Assembly: GCA_012270065.1 (NCBI GenBank)
Contig: JAAXJB010000089.1
Coordinates: 1 to 60,650, forward strand
Direction of reading: 5' to 3'
Source of the DNA: Rubripirellula sp.
GTDB lineage: Bacteria; Planctomycetota; Planctomycetia; Pirellulales; Pirellulaceae
DNA: 60,650 bases
Below the pieces are notes generated by a model. The model made no database searches and was not told the DNA's origin. It saw nothing but the letters and a program-made list of their open reading frames with translations. Every line of letters begins with the position of its first letter. Positions within the stretch are counted from its first letter, which is position 1. Shown piece by piece: positions 8,939-20,082 of the stretch. The translations under genes and the position numbers were made by a program.

Positions 8939-11900
8939 ATGCTTGGGCAACGGAATTTACATCCAAGAGTCCTAATTGTGCTCCCGACAATCAATCGTAT
9001 CTTTCGCGCAACAGCTTTTTGCTGCATTTTGCTGCCAATTCCCTGCTTGAGTGCCGAGGAAGCTGGTTCAGAGACCGCCAAGGCATCGGCAGTGAGTTTT
9101 GCGAATGATGTTGAACCCATATTCAGCCAACACTGTTATGGGTGTCATCAGGGAGCGAAGCAACTGGGATCCTACCTGATGACGGACTTCAGCTCCTTGC
9201 TGAAGGGTGGTGAGTCAGAGCAAGCAGCCGTGGTTCCTGGAAAGCCGGACGAAAGCTATCTGTTTCAGCAGATCACTCCCATCGACGGCCATGCAGAAAT
9301 GCCTGACGAACCGTTCAAACCACTGAGCGACATTGAACGGGAAGTCATCCGCAACTGGATTCTTCAGGGTGCCAAGAATGATTCCGAGGGCGAACGCGGG
9401 CCAAGATTCACAACCAACAACCCGCCGGTATACATCGGTCAGCCATCACTGCCTTCCATTGACGTCTCACCAGATGGGAACACGATGGCAATTGCGGGCT
9501 TTCATGAAGTCGTGATTCTGAATACCGAAACAGGAGAACGTCTCGCGCGGCTGGTAGGCATGAGTCCACGAATAAACTCTGTGAGGTTCTCTCCTGACGG
9601 TAAACAACTCGCTGCTATTGGTGGGACTCCAGCTGTGCGAGGTGAGTTGCAGATATGGGACTTGAGTAATAACAAGCTGAAACTATCGCGATCATTTACA
9701 TACGACTCGCTATGCGGTGCCAGCTGGTCACCAGATGGCAGCAAGTTGGCATTTGGGGCCACCGACAACGTTGTTCGTGCAATTGACACAGAATCAGGAG
9801 AGCAAATTCTGTTTCAAGGAGCACATGATGACTGGGTACGTGACACTGCGTTCACCCCAGACGGGAAACATGTCATTTCTGTTGCAAGGGACATGTCCTG
9901 CAAGCTAACAGAAGTCGAAACCGAACGGTTCATCGACAACATCACATCCATCACGCCCGGCGCGCTCTCGGGGGGGCTCAGCAGCATCAAGGCACATCCT
10001 CAACGCAATGAAATTTTTGTTGGAGGTGCCGATGGTATTGCCAAAGTGTATCGAGTCTTTCGACAAACAGCGCGTAAGATTGGTGACGATGCCAATCTGG
10101 TTCGCAAGTTTCCAATTCTTCCTGGAAGGATCTCCAGTGTGGCCATCAGCCAGGACGCGACCCGTTTGGCCGCTGCTGCCACCTTGGACGGCAAGAGTGA
10201 GATAAGAGTCTGGAAGTACGACTTCACGAGTGAAATCTCTCCGGAACTGAAGAAAATTCAGGCGAAACGTGTCGCTGACCGAAATGCAGAGGAGAAAAAA
10301 CAACTCGAAAACCACCTCAACTCGAAAATTACCGAACTTGGCAGATTCTCAATCGATGATGCTGCGGTGTTCTCGATCTCTTTTGGAAAAGACCATACGC
10401 TCCTGATCGCGGCGGCAGATGGAAAAATTCGTCGACTCAACTCGGAAGGAAAACTCACAAACACCTTCAATGTCTGCGATGTGGCCAAAGACGCCAAACT
10501 TGCAACATCAAGATTCGACGCCAAGGATTGGCAAGCCAGAATGCCAGCGAGAGTGGAGGAAAGCGAGAACGCCACCAAGACCGAACAAGTCATTGAAGAA
10601 TTACTGATCAATCCAAGCCAGATCAAGCTGGATTCGCCCTATGACTACACCCAGATCGTTGTCACTGCTGTCCTGAGTGATCAAACCACTCAGGATGTAA
10701 CACGGGTTGCTGAAATCAAAGTTCCCGACTGGGTGACTTTGACGGACACGGGAATCATACGCCCAGCCGCCAATGGCACTGGCTCTGTTTCTGTTACCTA
10801 TGGTGGCATTACATCAGATATCAGCATTGCTGCTCGAGGTGTCACACCGGATCAAGCGGACGATTCGAACCATGGTGCCGTCGATTTCATCAAGGATGTG
10901 GGTCCCATCCTGAGCCGTCTTGGATGCAATCAGGGAACTTGCCACGGGGCACAAAAGGGTAAGAATGGATTCAAGCTTTCATTGCGTGGCTACGACCCGA
11001 TTTACGACCTTCGAGCACTCACGGACGACCTCGCTGCCCGCCGGATCGACCCAGCATCACCTGATGAATCTCTGATGTTGCGCAAACCTCTCGGATTATC
11101 ACCGCATCAAGGTGGCGTGCTGATGTCAAAGGGTGATCCCTACCATACTGTTCTGCAGCGGTGGATCGCTGATGGCAGCAAACTGGACCTGTCATCACCA
11201 CGGGTCGCAAGAATCGAGGTATTTCCTGTCAACCCTGTGGTGCAACGCACCGATGCGAAGCAACAAGTAAGAGTGGTCGCGCACTATGAAGACGGCAACC
11301 AGCGTGACGTGACACAAGAGGCCTTCATTGAGAGTGGAAACACGGAGACTGCGGTTGTCGGCGAAGGCGGGCTACTATCAGCCCTACGAAGAGGAGAAGC
11401 CCCAATTCTGGCACGGTACGAAGGTGCCTACGCAGCAACGACCCTCACCGTCATGGGCGAACGGGACGGTTATACCGACGTGGTTGTGGAACAGTGGAGT
11501 GAGATTGACAAACTGGTGGCTAACAAATGGCAGCGGGTGAAGGTCATCCCGAGCGATGTTTGCGATGATTCTACTTTTCTGCGAAGAGTCCATTTGGATC
11601 TCACCGGTCTGCCCCCCAGCAGCGCACAAGTACGTGCATTCCTGGCTGACGAAAAACCAACACGTGAGAAACGCGCACGTGTCATCGACGACTTGATTGG
11701 CAGCGATCCATACATTGACTACTGGACCAACAAGTGGGCAGACCTTCTGCAGGTCAACCGCAAATTCCTTGGCGTTGAAGGCAGCACAAAATTCCGTGAA
11801 TGGATCCGGGAGGCCATCTCTGAGAATCGACCCTATGACAAATTTGCCGAGCAAATTTTAACCGCAACCGGTTCCAACAACGACAATCCGCCGAGTTCCT

Positions 11901-14116
11901 ATTACAAGGTTCTTCGTAACCCTGACGACACGATGGAAAACACGACCCATCTGTTTCTGGGAATACGTTTCAATTGCAACAAATGTCATGATCATCCATT
12001 TGAGCGTTGGACTCAGGATCAGTACTACCAGATGTCGGCCTTCTTCGCTCAAGTCGGCTTGGAAAATGATCCTGCATCAGGCAAACGCAAAATTGGTGGC
12101 ACTGCTGTGGAGGGTGCAAAACCGCTGTTTGAAAAGGTTGTCGACCGCAAACAGGGTGAAGTAAAACATCCGAAAACCAATTCAATCGTCGCACCAGAGT
12201 TTCCATTTGAAGTGCCACACGAAACGCTGGAAGGAGCGACAAGACGGCAGCAATTGGCGGCCTGGATCACGGACAGTGACAATCCTTACTTCGCTCGTAG
12301 TTACGTCAATCGACTTTGGGGATATTTACTTGGCGTTGGATTGATTGAACCCATCGACGACATCCGGGCTGGAAACCCCGCCACAAATCCTGAACTCCTC
12401 GATCATCTGACAAAAACATTTGTCGACTCCGGTTTCGATGTTGCTCAGATGCACCGAGAAATCTGCAACAGCCGGACTTATCAGCTGAGCATCAAAACCA
12501 ATCCGCTGAACCAGGATGATTCAGTCAATTACTCGCACGCTTTACCGAGACGGTTACCAGCCGAGGTCATCTTTGATGCGGTTCACGAACTGACCGGCGC
12601 CATCAGTAACATTCCAGGTATGCCGAAAGGCACTCGTGCTACAGCAATTACTGATTCCGGGGTCAAACTTGCCGATGGTTTCCTGCAGAACCTGGGGCGT
12701 CCGGCCCGTGAAAGTGCATGTGAATGTGAACGAAGCTCTGACTTGCAACTGGGGCCTGTCATGGCTCTCGTCAGTGGTCCGACCGTTGGCTCTGCGATTG
12801 CTGATCCAAAGAATGTGCTGGAACAGATCGTTGCAGATCATCCCGATGACAAGAAGCTCGCAGAAGAGATTTTCATCCGCGCACTCGCTCGTTACCCCAA
12901 GGAGTCGGAACTGGAAGCATTCTTGGCGATGAAAGAGATCATCAAGGAAAGTCATCAGGAAATCCAAAAACAGCTTGCAACGGCAGAATCCAGCTGGAAA
13001 GAACGTTTCAAGCAACTGGAACTTGAGCGAGAATCAAAGCTCAAGGACATTGCCGATAAGATTGTTGCCCGCACGGAGCAGATGAAACCCGAACGGGACA
13101 AATTGGCCAAAGAACGTCAGGATCGCATCAATGCTGCAAATGCTGTCCTCGAAAAGGAAAAGGAAAAAATCCCAGCCATAATCGATCGTATGGCTGCAGA
13201 TCAATTGAAGGCGATTGAATGGCATCCTTTGGCATATCAGACCGGGAGCTCAACGAACAAAGCAGTTCTCACACCACAACCCGACCGATCCATCGTCGTG
13301 AGTGGTAGCGCTGAAAAGACGGTATACACCGTCAACATGCGGACTTCGCTGAACAAGATAACGGGTATCCGCCTGGAAGCTCTCAGTGACCCCAACCTCC
13401 CTGCCAAAGGCCCAGGACTGGCCGACAATGGAAACTTTGTGGTCACGGAAATTGAAGTTCTCTCGGCACCCAGCAAGACCCCAGAGAAATCAAACAAAGT
13501 GAAGATCATCAGTGGTCGTGCCGATTTCACCCAACCCAGCTTCAATATCAATCAGGCATTTGATGGCAAAACCAACGATCAGCGGGGCTGGGCAATTTCG
13601 CCAGCCATGGGGATTTTCCACTGGGCAACCTTCAAATTTGAAAAGCCACTGGAAACTGAAGGTGACACCATATTGACATTCAAACTCCACCAGTTTCACA
13701 ACGCCGCTAAACACACCTTGGGCCGCTTCCGCCTGAGTGCCACCACTGCATCGGGTGACATCCCATTGGGAGTTGCTGAACCACTCGCTGCAATGCTGCT
13801 CACTAAAAAGGAAAGCCGCGATGAGCCAACGGTTGCCTTTTTGAGCGACTATATAATGAAAACCGATGCGTCGATCCGTAAGGCACAGGAAGGTGTCGCG
13901 GCCGCACAAGCTGCCATCCCACCAGATGCCGAACTCGTCGCACTTGAAAAACGCAAAGCAGAACTTTCGAAACCGACAGCTGTTGACCCACAGTTGTTGC
14001 AACTCAGGAACGATGTGCAACAAAGTGCAAAGCAACTGGAACGCATACGTCTGACTGCAGCGGAAGATTTGACATGGGCACTCATCAATAGCCCCGCATT
14101 TCTTTTCAACCACTGA
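8939..14116 (+). CDS. Giant planctomycete cytochrome / WD40 / Ig-like / DUF1549-DUF1553 protein
   Basis: With the start at ATG 8939 the protein has 1725 residues and begins with a signal-like segment ([18 protein letters not shown]). Order of parts: a planctomycete cytochrome c domain with CYGCH (66-70); WD40-like propeller repeats (about 150-500, recurring SPDG/TPDG); an Ig-like segment (about 560-630); a second cytochrome-like segment with CNQGTCHG (about 660); another Ig-like segment; DUF1549 (about 850-1040, LDLTGLPPS and CNKCHDHP); DUF1553 (about 1100-1320, [18 protein letters not shown]); then a charged coiled coil and a C-terminal beta-rich part. The family is abundant in planctomycetes and is thought to act outside the cytoplasm, perhaps in redox-coupled breakdown of complex organics. 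The substrate is unknown. A DUF1501 gene follows 47 bp downstream, the usual partner. Confidence 0.9.
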   Translation: MLGQRNLHPRVLIVLPTINRIFRATAFCCILLPIPCLSAEEAGSETAKASAVSFANDVEPIFSQHCYGCHQGAKQLGSYLMTDFSSLLKGGESEQAAVVPGKPDESYLFQQITPIDGHAEMPDEPFKPLSDIEREVIRNWILQGAKNDSEGERGPRFTTNNPPVYIGQPSLPSIDVSPDGNTMAIAGFHEVVILNTETGERLARLVGMSPRINSVRFSPDGKQLAAIGGTPAVRGELQIWDLSNNKLKLSRSFTYDSLCGASWSPDGSKLAFGATDNVVRAIDTESGEQILFQGAHDDWVRDTAFTPDGKHVISVARDMSCKLTEVETERFIDNITSITPGALSGGLSSIKAHPQRNEIFVGGADGIAKVYRVFRQTARKIGDDANLVRKFPILPGRISSVAISQDATRLAAAATLDGKSEIRVWKYDFTSEISPELKKIQAKRVADRNAEEKKQLENHLNSKITELGRFSIDDAAVFSISFGKDHTLLIAAADGKIRRLNSEGKLTNTFNVCDVAKDAKLATSRFDAKDWQARMPARVEESENATKTEQVIEELLINPSQIKLDSPYDYTQIVVTAVLSDQTTQDVTRVAEIKVPDWVTLTDTGIIRPAANGTGSVSVTYGGITSDISIAARGVTPDQADDSNHGAVDFIKDVGPILSRLGCNQGTCHGAQKGKNGFKLSLRGYDPIYDLRALTDDLAARRIDPASPDESLMLRKPLGLSPHQGGVLMSKGDPYHTVLQRWIADGSKLDLSSPRVARIEVFPVNPVVQRTDAKQQVRVVAHYEDGNQRDVTQEAFIESGNTETAVVGEGGLLSALRRGEAPILARYEGAYAATTLTVMGERDGYTDVVVEQWSEIDKLVANKWQRVKVIPSDVCDDSTFLRRVHLDLTGLPPSSAQVRAFLADEKPTREKRARVIDDLIGSDPYIDYWTNKWADLLQVNRKFLGVEGSTKFREWIREAISENRPYDKFAEQILTATGSNNDNPPSSYYKVLRNPDDTMENTTHLFLGIRFNCNKCHDHPFERWTQDQYYQMSAFFAQVGLENDPASGKRKIGGTAVEGAKPLFEKVVDRKQGEVKHPKTNSIVAPEFPFEVPHETLEGATRRQQLAAWITDSDNPYFARSYVNRLWGYLLGVGLIEPIDDIRAGNPATNPELLDHLTKTFVDSGFDVAQMHREICNSRTYQLSIKTNPLNQDDSVNYSHALPRRLPAEVIFDAVHELTGAISNIPGMPKGTRATAITDSGVKLADGFLQNLGRPARESACECERSSDLQLGPVMALVSGPTVGSAIADPKNVLEQIVADHPDDKKLAEEIFIRALARYPKESELEAFLAMKEIIKESHQEIQKQLATAESSWKERFKQLELERESKLKDIADKIVARTEQMKPERDKLAKERQDRINAANAVLEKEKEKIPAIIDRMAADQLKAIEWHPLAYQTGSSTNKAVLTPQPDRSIVVSGSAEKTVYTVNMRTSLNKITGIRLEALSDPNLPAKGPGLADNGNFVVTEIEVLSAPSKTPEKSNKVKIISGRADFTQPSFNINQAFDGKTNDQRGWAISPAMGIFHWATFKFEKPLETEGDTILTFKLHQFHNAAKHTLGRFRLSATTASGDIPLGVAEPLAAMLLTKKESRDEPTVAFLSDYIMKTDASIRKAQEGVAAAQAAIPPDAELVALEKRKAELSKPTAVDPQLLQLRNDVQQSAKQLERIRLTAAEDLTWALINSPAFLFNH

Positions 14117-14163
14117 ATCCATTCAAACCATCCCACTCAAACACTACCTTCGGAGATATTGCC

Positions 14164-15651
14164 ATGCTTTCATTCAAAGGCTTCAAGGCAAAAGACCTCT
14201 GTGATCCCCAACTCGCAGCGACGCGCCGATCTTTCCTGAGAGTTGGTGGTTGTGGCGCTTTGGGATTATCCTTGCCATCACTCATGCAACTTCAATCCAC
14301 CACAGCAGCTGAGAATATCGTCAGTAATGCAACAAAAGGCGGTGGCCCAGGCTGGGGAAAAGCAAAAAGCATCATCATGGTCTACCTTCAGGGAGGCCCC
14401 AGCCACCTGGATCTTTGGGACCCAAAGGAGAACGTGCCGGACAATGTGAAGAGTATCTTCAAGCCAATCAGCACCAAGATCCCCGGGATCAAGTTTACGG
14501 AGAACCTTCCCAAGCTGAGCCAGTTGAATGACCGTTTTTCGATGATCAGATCGATGTCTTATACTCCCAACGGGCTTTTCAACCACACAGCAGCGATTTA
14601 CCAGATGATGACTGGTTACACCACTGACAAGGTCAGCCCGTCTGGTCAACTGGAACCACCTTCCCCAAAGGACTTTCCGAATTACGGGAGCAACATTGTC
14701 AAAATGCGGCCTGTGGATGAACCCATGCTGCCATTTGTAATGCTGCCGCGACCGCTGCAGGAATCAAATGTTGTGGGCAAGGGGGGTTCGGCCGGTTTTC
14801 TAGGGAAGTCGTTTGATCCGTACACGCTGTATCCCAGTGGAGACGATCTCGACATGGGGAAGATGGATCGCATCAAGATCGATGACCTGAAACTGCGTCC
14901 TGAAGTGTTCAGTGTCCGACTGCAACGCCGCGCCAAGTTACGAGATCTCTTGAATCAGCAGATGCCCGATATAAACAAGGCAGTTGAATCATTTGAATTG
15001 GATGAGTACTACGATCGGGCGTTATCCCTGATTGTTTCAGGCCGCGCCCGACAAGCGTTTGAGTTGGCGAGCGAGAGTTCTGAGATGCGAGACATGTACG
15101 GTCGGAACACATTTGGCCAAAGCTGCCTGCTGGCACGGCGTCTCGTTGAAGCCGGGACACGAGTCGTGGAAGTCATTTGGCCCAAGGTAGCCAACAGCGA
15201 CAATCACTCGTGGGACCATCACACCGGGCTCAGCAAACGCATGAAAGACCAATCAGCGCCAATGCTCGACACAGGCTTATCGGCACTGATCAGCGACCTT
15301 GATGATCGCGGAATGCTTGAAGATACGCTCGTGGTTGCAGTTGGCGAGTTTGGACGCAGCCCTCAACGTGGTGTCAGCACGAGCGGCAATAACAATTCCG
15401 ATGATGGCCGGGATCACTGGCCATACTGCTACACAGCAGTCATGGCTGGTGCAGGTGTCAGACGAGGATATGTGCACGGTAAAAGCGACAAGACAGCATC
15501 GGCACCACTTGAGGATCCCGTTCATCCAGCGGAAGTTCTGGCCACGATTTACCACAGCTTCGGAATTCATCCCGAAACGATCGTCTACAACCACTTGAAT
15601 CAGCCACGTGAACTGGTGAAGGCGACCGCGTTGACCCGGTTGCTCTCCTAG
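14164..15651 (+). CDS. DUF1501 family protein with Tat signal
   Basis: This 495-residue protein has a twin-arginine motif [10 protein letters not shown] (residues 20-29) followed by a hydrophobic stretch, so it should be exported folded. The body is typical DUF1501, a sulfatase/alkaline-phosphatase-fold relative: [57 protein letters not shown] and [17 protein letters not shown]. The gene starts 47 bp after the giant cytochrome/DUF1553 gene, with GGAG at 14152-14155 giving a plausible ribosome binding site. The two genes very probably form one operon and a functional pair. The enzymatic activity of DUF1501 has not been established to my knowledge. Confidence 0.9.
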   Translation: MLSFKGFKAKDLCDPQLAATRRSFLRVGGCGALGLSLPSLMQLQSTTAAENIVSNATKGGGPGWGKAKSIIMVYLQGGPSHLDLWDPKENVPDNVKSIFKPISTKIPGIKFTENLPKLSQLNDRFSMIRSMSYTPNGLFNHTAAIYQMMTGYTTDKVSPSGQLEPPSPKDFPNYGSNIVKMRPVDEPMLPFVMLPRPLQESNVVGKGGSAGFLGKSFDPYTLYPSGDDLDMGKMDRIKIDDLKLRPEVFSVRLQRRAKLRDLLNQQMPDINKAVESFELDEYYDRALSLIVSGRARQAFELASESSEMRDMYGRNTFGQSCLLARRLVEAGTRVVEVIWPKVANSDNHSWDHHTGLSKRMKDQSAPMLDTGLSALISDLDDRGMLEDTLVVAVGEFGRSPQRGVSTSGNNNSDDGRDHWPYCYTAVMAGAGVRRGYVHGKSDKTASAPLEDPVHPAEVLATIYHSFGIHPETIVYNHLNQPRELVKATALTRLLS

Positions 15652-15789
15652 CGGCTACCCCGTACCGCGTGATCGGGGAAACCGATGATGCAATTCACCT
15701 CAGAGGCGTTCTCGTCGCGAACAACAGAAAGCCGTTTTGTCGTTGAGAAGCACATCGCGACATTCGAATGAGGTTCATCCTACTGGACC

Positions 15790-16569
15790 TCAGGGCAACT
15801 GGAAGAGCCGCTTTGCATTGGCCGTGGTGACGCTCGCCAGATGACTTGCCGTCACCCCTCTGACGTCAGCAAGGCAGCGGAGGGTGTGTTCTACTCGAGC
15901 TGGCTCGTTCGGTCGCTTGCCTCGCAACGGCTCCGGACTCAGGTAAGGCGAGTCGGTCTCGACCAGCAAACGGTCCTCAGGAATTGCCCTTGCCACCGCA
16001 CGCAGTTCTTCGCTTTTCTTGAATGTGACCATTCCTGCGAAGCTGATGTACAAGCCCATTTCCAGACAGCGCATCGCAAGTTCCAAATCGCCGGTAAAAG
16101 AGTGCATCACACCGTTGGGCACTGATGCCTGACGATGCAACTGTTCAACAATCAACTGTCCACTCTCACGCATGTGAATGATCATGGGCAGTGCCGATTC
16201 CCGACAAAGCTGGAGGTGTCGGTCAAAAAACCGTTCCTGCATTTCCAGTGGTGTATCATCCCAGTAGCAATCCAGACCTGTTTCACCAATCGCACGGACC
16301 CCAGGCGAACCGGCGAGTTCCTCGATCAGAGTAAAATCCTGCGGACCTGCTTCTGCCACCGAATTTGGCTGGATTCCCACCGCAGCAAAAAGGAACCCGG
16401 GATAAATAGCCGCCAGATCACAGGCTTTTTTACTGGTCAACAGATCGATGCCAATAACGATGATGCCGGTCACGCCAACAGCTTTGGCACGATCCACTAC
16501 CTCATCAACATTTTCATCAAACACATCGACATTCAGATGTGCATGAGTATCAAAAAGCTCAAGTGTCAT
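15790..16569 (-). CDS. tatD: TatD family metal-dependent hydrolase (DNase)
   Basis: The 259-residue product is full length for TatD. Metal ligands of the TIM-barrel family are visible: FDTHAHLNVD near the N-terminus, GETGLDCYWD (about 96-105), IIHMRES (about 130), HSFTGD (about 155) and ETDSPYLSPEP (about 205-215). TatD enzymes act as 3'-5' DNA exonucleases or related metal-dependent hydrolases in the cytoplasm. ATG 16569 overlaps the stop of the upstream cdsA-like gene in an ATGA arrangement, so translation is likely coupled. It is the last gene of the leuB-cdsA-tatD run. Confidence 0.92.
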   Translation of the reverse strand: MTLELFDTHAHLNVDVFDENVDEVVDRAKAVGVTGIIVIGIDLLTSKKACDLAAIYPGFLFAAVGIQPNSVAEAGPQDFTLIEELAGSPGVRAIGETGLDCYWDDTPLEMQERFFDRHLQLCRESALPMIIHMRESGQLIVEQLHRQASVPNGVMHSFTGDLELAMRCLEMGLYISFAGMVTFKKSEELRAVARAIPEDRLLVETDSPYLSPEPLRGKRPNEPARVEHTLRCLADVRGVTASHLASVTTANAKRLFQLP

Positions 16570-17633
16570 ATCGACCAGAAGAATCGCGTCAGGTGATAAA
16601 AGACTGGTGCTGCAAAACAGATATTATCGATTTGATCCAGAACTCCAGCGTGACCCTGAACCAGCGTGCCGGTATCTGTCACGCCCCGGTCCCGCTTGAT
16701 TGCACTCATGGTCATCGTTCCCGCACAAGCCATGACGGTCACCACGGCTCCCAATATTCCAGCTTCCCACCAGTAAAATGGTGTGGCCCATGAAAGCAGA
16801 GCAGCTACGATCCCGGTTGTCACCATCGATCCAAGAAATCCCTCCCATGTCCGTGAGGCATTGATCTTTTCAGCGATGACGTGCCGGCCGGCAAGATTCC
16901 CCCAACCGCGTTCGAACACAGAGGCCAGTTGGGCGATGAGAACAAAAAACACAAGCACGCTTACCGGACTTCCTTGCCACTGCTCTGGGGCTGCGTCTGG
17001 CGGCCTGATGGTGGAGGTAAACTTCAAATCCAGCAGCGCTGGGGCGTAACTCAATGAGTAGACGCAAATCAGCAGGCCAAATTGTATTTTTGCACTGCGT
17101 TCCAGGAACCGCTTGTAATCACCAGCAATGGCTGCCCTTGCTGGAATAAAAAGACTTGCATAGACAGGGATCATGATGCTGTAGAAGTCGTAGTAATCGA
17201 TCTCCTGAGCACCACCAAGAAAGCTGGGGGGATCACTTCCCAAGGCAATGAGTATGTATTGCAGCGGCGTAAATATGAAAAACACCCAAAACAGCGACCG
17301 ATGATCTCCGCGGCGTGTTGGGGTCATGGTGATGAATTCTCTCAGGGCCCAGAATGAAACCAGCCCAAACAGAATGACAATCCCAATTCGGTAAAGCAAA
17401 AATCCCAATGCAAAGATCACGATCATCATCCACCACACTTTCAATTTATGATTGAAGCGATGGACTAATGCGGACTCGACACCAATTTTCTCACGTCGCT
17501 CGAGTATGACGCCGACGACAGATGCCGCACTTAACGCTGCGAGAACAATTCCCAACAGGACGTAAGTGTTTCGATCATGCCAATTTGCCTGGCACAGAAT
17601 ATTGGTATTTATGTTATGCACAGATGTCCTCAA
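16566..17633 (-). CDS. cdsA: Phosphatidate cytidylyltransferase (CDP-diglyceride synthase)
   Basis: This 355-residue protein with several membrane segments makes CDP-diacylglycerol from phosphatidic acid and CTP for phospholipid synthesis. The CdsA signature lies near the C-terminus: [13 protein letters not shown], then [10 protein letters not shown]. It departs from the consensus 'PGHGG..DR' at three places (Q for P, A for the second G, Q for R), which is noted as odd. The only sensible start is TTG 17633, whose TTGA overlaps the stop of leuB. GTG at codon 5 is an alternative. The 3' end overlaps tatD by four bases. The overlaps imply one transcript and coupled translation. Confidence 0.88.
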   Translation of the reverse strand: MRTSVHNINTNILCQANWHDRNTYVLLGIVLAALSAASVVGVILERREKIGVESALVHRFNHKLKVWWMMIVIFALGFLLYRIGIVILFGLVSFWALREFITMTPTRRGDHRSLFWVFFIFTPLQYILIALGSDPPSFLGGAQEIDYYDFYSIMIPVYASLFIPARAAIAGDYKRFLERSAKIQFGLLICVYSLSYAPALLDLKFTSTIRPPDAAPEQWQGSPVSVLVFFVLIAQLASVFERGWGNLAGRHVIAEKINASRTWEGFLGSMVTTGIVAALLSWATPFYWWEAGILGAVVTVMACAGTMTMSAIKRDRGVTDTGTLVQGHAGVLDQIDNICFAAPVFYHLTRFFWSI

Positions 17634-18703
17634 ACAGATACCCGTTCAACCACAGCCGATCCCATGGGCTCAGTGCCAATTGATGCGTTGCCACGAGCAA
17701 TGTCATGTGTGCGAAGACCATCCGCTAGGACACTCTGAACTGCGACCTCAATGACCTTTGCCTCATCCTCCAGTCCGAGAGAATGCCTCAAGAGCATGGC
17801 GGAAGCAAGAATCGTTGCCAACGGGTTGGCTACACCCTCGCCAGCAATGTCAGGCGCAGAACCATGAATCGGCTCATACAATCCGGGACCGTCGCTCCCA
17901 AGTGATGCACTTGGCAACATCCCAAGCGAACCGGGCAACATGGAAGCCTCATCCGTCAGGATGTCACCAAACATATTTCCAGTCACCACCACATCAAAAT
18001 CGGACGGGCGATTGATCAGATGCATGGCCATGGCATCTACAAGCACAACATCATATTTGACGTCAGGAAACTCTTCCTCCATCACTCTGGCCGCAACACG
18101 GCGCCACAAGCGACTAGGTTCCAGTACGTTTGCTTTGTCTACGCTGGTTAGCCGGTTGTCGCGTCCCTGCGCTGCCTTCGCTGCCAGACGCACGATTCGC
18201 TCCACTTCGCTCACGCTGTAAACCATCGACTGATACGCCGACTCGGACTGACCGTTTCCATCGGTACCAGACTCGCCAAAATAAATACCACCCGTCAATT
18301 CACGTAAAAACAGAATGTCGGTGCCTTCAATGATCTCCCGGCGAAGTGGAGAAGCATCCAGCAGTTCGTCAAACAGGCGAATCGGTCTCAGATTGGCAAA
18401 CAGCCCCAACTCTTTACGTATCTTCAGCAAGCCAGCCTCGGGCCGAGTCTTTGCAGAAGGATCATCCCACTTGGGCCCTCCCACCGCACCTAAAAGAATT
18501 GCATCCGAATTGCGACAGGCGGCAATGGTTTCCTGCGGCAGTGGATCTCCACAGGTATCTATCGCAACTCCACCAATCATGTGGGAGCTGAATTCAAACT
18601 CATGTCCAAATCTTGCGGCAACCGCTTCAAGGACTCGTTGGGCTTGCAAGACAATTTCGGGGCCGATGCCGTCACCGGGCAGTAAAACGATATTTGCTTT
18701 CAA
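17630..18703 (-). CDS. leuB: 3-isopropylmalate dehydrogenase
   Basis: This 357-residue enzyme of leucine synthesis oxidises and decarboxylates 3-isopropylmalate with NAD in the cytoplasm. Recognisable blocks are [12 protein letters not shown] at the N-terminus, [62 protein letters not shown] and [15 protein letters not shown]. The start is TTG 18703: the protein must begin just before the GDGIGP motif and no ATG is available. No other leu genes are in the window. Its neighbour cdsA belongs to lipid synthesis, so the run is not a pathway operon. Confidence 0.95.
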   Translation of the reverse strand: MKANIVLLPGDGIGPEIVLQAQRVLEAVAARFGHEFEFSSHMIGGVAIDTCGDPLPQETIAACRNSDAILLGAVGGPKWDDPSAKTRPEAGLLKIRKELGLFANLRPIRLFDELLDASPLRREIIEGTDILFLRELTGGIYFGESGTDGNGQSESAYQSMVYSVSEVERIVRLAAKAAQGRDNRLTSVDKANVLEPSRLWRRVAARVMEEEFPDVKYDVVLVDAMAMHLINRPSDFDVVVTGNMFGDILTDEASMLPGSLGMLPSASLGSDGPGLYEPIHGSAPDIAGEGVANPLATILASAMLLRHSLGLEDEAKVIEVAVQSVLADGLRTHDIARGNASIGTEPMGSAVVERVSV

Positions 18704-18898
18704 GGGATTACTGGTTGCTGAAGTGAGTAGTAGAAATAGCCAATTTGGCTCTTAATGTAGCCGAAGCAGTTCATTTACCCAACGCAGACGACGACAGCCT
18801 CACCAAAAACAAACCTGATTTCTCAGTTTTCAGCTACTTCAAACGAATGACTGATGGCTTGAGCGAAACGAGGCATCGCACCGAAAGCGATTCAAAAT

Positions 18899-20014
18899 CT
18901 AAAGTAATGCCTGAATCTGCTGGAGAGCGGGCAGGGGATCGCGCAATTGACTCGCTGCAGCTTGCGCCCGATCAACCCATGCTTTTACATCTTGCTTCGA
19001 TTCAGCAGCAAGCGAGCAGCGAATCACCAAGCACAAGGCCTGAACTTCACGGTAATGCTGGCCCTTACCGGTGACTTCATGCCATGACTCAATCGCCAGT
19101 TTTATGGCGGTTGAGTGATCTCCGAGGGCAAGGTGACACTCTGCCCAAAAAACAAAAAAACGGGCCGGGGCGGGAACACATGAATCAGAGTTGTTCTTTT
19201 CCAAGTGGACAATTTTCTGCCCACAACCCAACTTTGCCAATCCGCACGCCTGAGCAGCCATGACGACTCGAAAATCCATGTCATTCTCGAGATCCAATTG
19301 ATCCCCGCCCTGCGCTGAACCGTCCGGTAAAGAAGCGTCTTGTGATTCAGCGACAATTTGCAAACAAGAAGAGGCAGCGGCTACCATTCCGGGCCAATCC
19401 TGCTCAAGAAACGCCAAATCACAATCGAAAGTGGACGCATGCAGATAATACAGCGGGTCGTCCAACATCCTTGCGTGTGCCCAGATTTCATCCCGTACCT
19501 GTTTGGCAGCCAAATGATTTCCGCTGGCAACATCAACTTCATACTTTGCTCCCAAGCCGACACACAAGTCCTCATTGTCTGTCAATGGAGAAGACTCTAA
19601 CAGCAAACCAGCCTCTTGGATTTCCCTGGAAAAACCAAGCGGATCAACCAGCGAATAGGCATTTGCGAGAAGATTGTTCAAACCGATCCGCTGGGCTTTC
19701 AAGTCATACTCGGCGGACCGCGACTCCATGGCTGCCGGCTCAAGAACAGCAAGACCTTCAATCATGTCATTGGCTGTTCCAATCAATTCGCTAGCCAGAA
19801 AAAAATCAAAAAGCAGACACAGTGGACGGTCACCCAGTTCCTTGGCCAGCTTTGCTGCGAGACGCAAGCCTTCCAAGCGTTGTGGCAATGATGGATCTTC
19901 CAAAGCACTCTCAAGCTGATTCACAGCCCTCTGCAAGCACCGTGTTTCTTCTTCAGTTTTGTGAGTGTGATATTCATCACAGAAGTCGTCGAGCAAGTCG
20001 TAAATGGCTGACAT
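18899..20014 (-). CDS. Helical-repeat protein of unknown function
   Basis: This 371-residue protein is almost entirely helical by composition, with TPR-like pairs such as ARFFVFWAECHLALGDHSTAIKLAIESW and YYLHASTFDCDLAFLEQDWPGMVAAASSCL. It has no signal peptide, membrane segment or catalytic motif, so it is probably a cytoplasmic scaffold or adaptor. It starts at ATG 20014 and ends 195 bp before leuB on the same strand. The lepB-like gene ends 68 bp upstream, also on the minus strand, so co-transcription with the signal peptidase is possible. I do not recognise the family. Confidence 0.7.
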   Translation of the reverse strand: MSAIYDLLDDFCDEYHTHKTEEETRCLQRAVNQLESALEDPSLPQRLEGLRLAAKLAKELGDRPLCLLFDFFLASELIGTANDMIEGLAVLEPAAMESRSAEYDLKAQRIGLNNLLANAYSLVDPLGFSREIQEAGLLLESSPLTDNEDLCVGLGAKYEVDVASGNHLAAKQVRDEIWAHARMLDDPLYYLHASTFDCDLAFLEQDWPGMVAAASSCLQIVAESQDASLPDGSAQGGDQLDLENDMDFRVVMAAQACGLAKLGCGQKIVHLEKNNSDSCVPAPARFFVFWAECHLALGDHSTAIKLAIESWHEVTGKGQHYREVQALCLVIRCSLAAESKQDVKAWVDRAQAAASQLRDPLPALQQIQALL

Positions 20015-20082
20015 GAGATATTTTTCTTCCTACAAGCGTGGCATCGAGCCGCGGTTACCAGAGAGCCTGATTCTCTCGGCAT

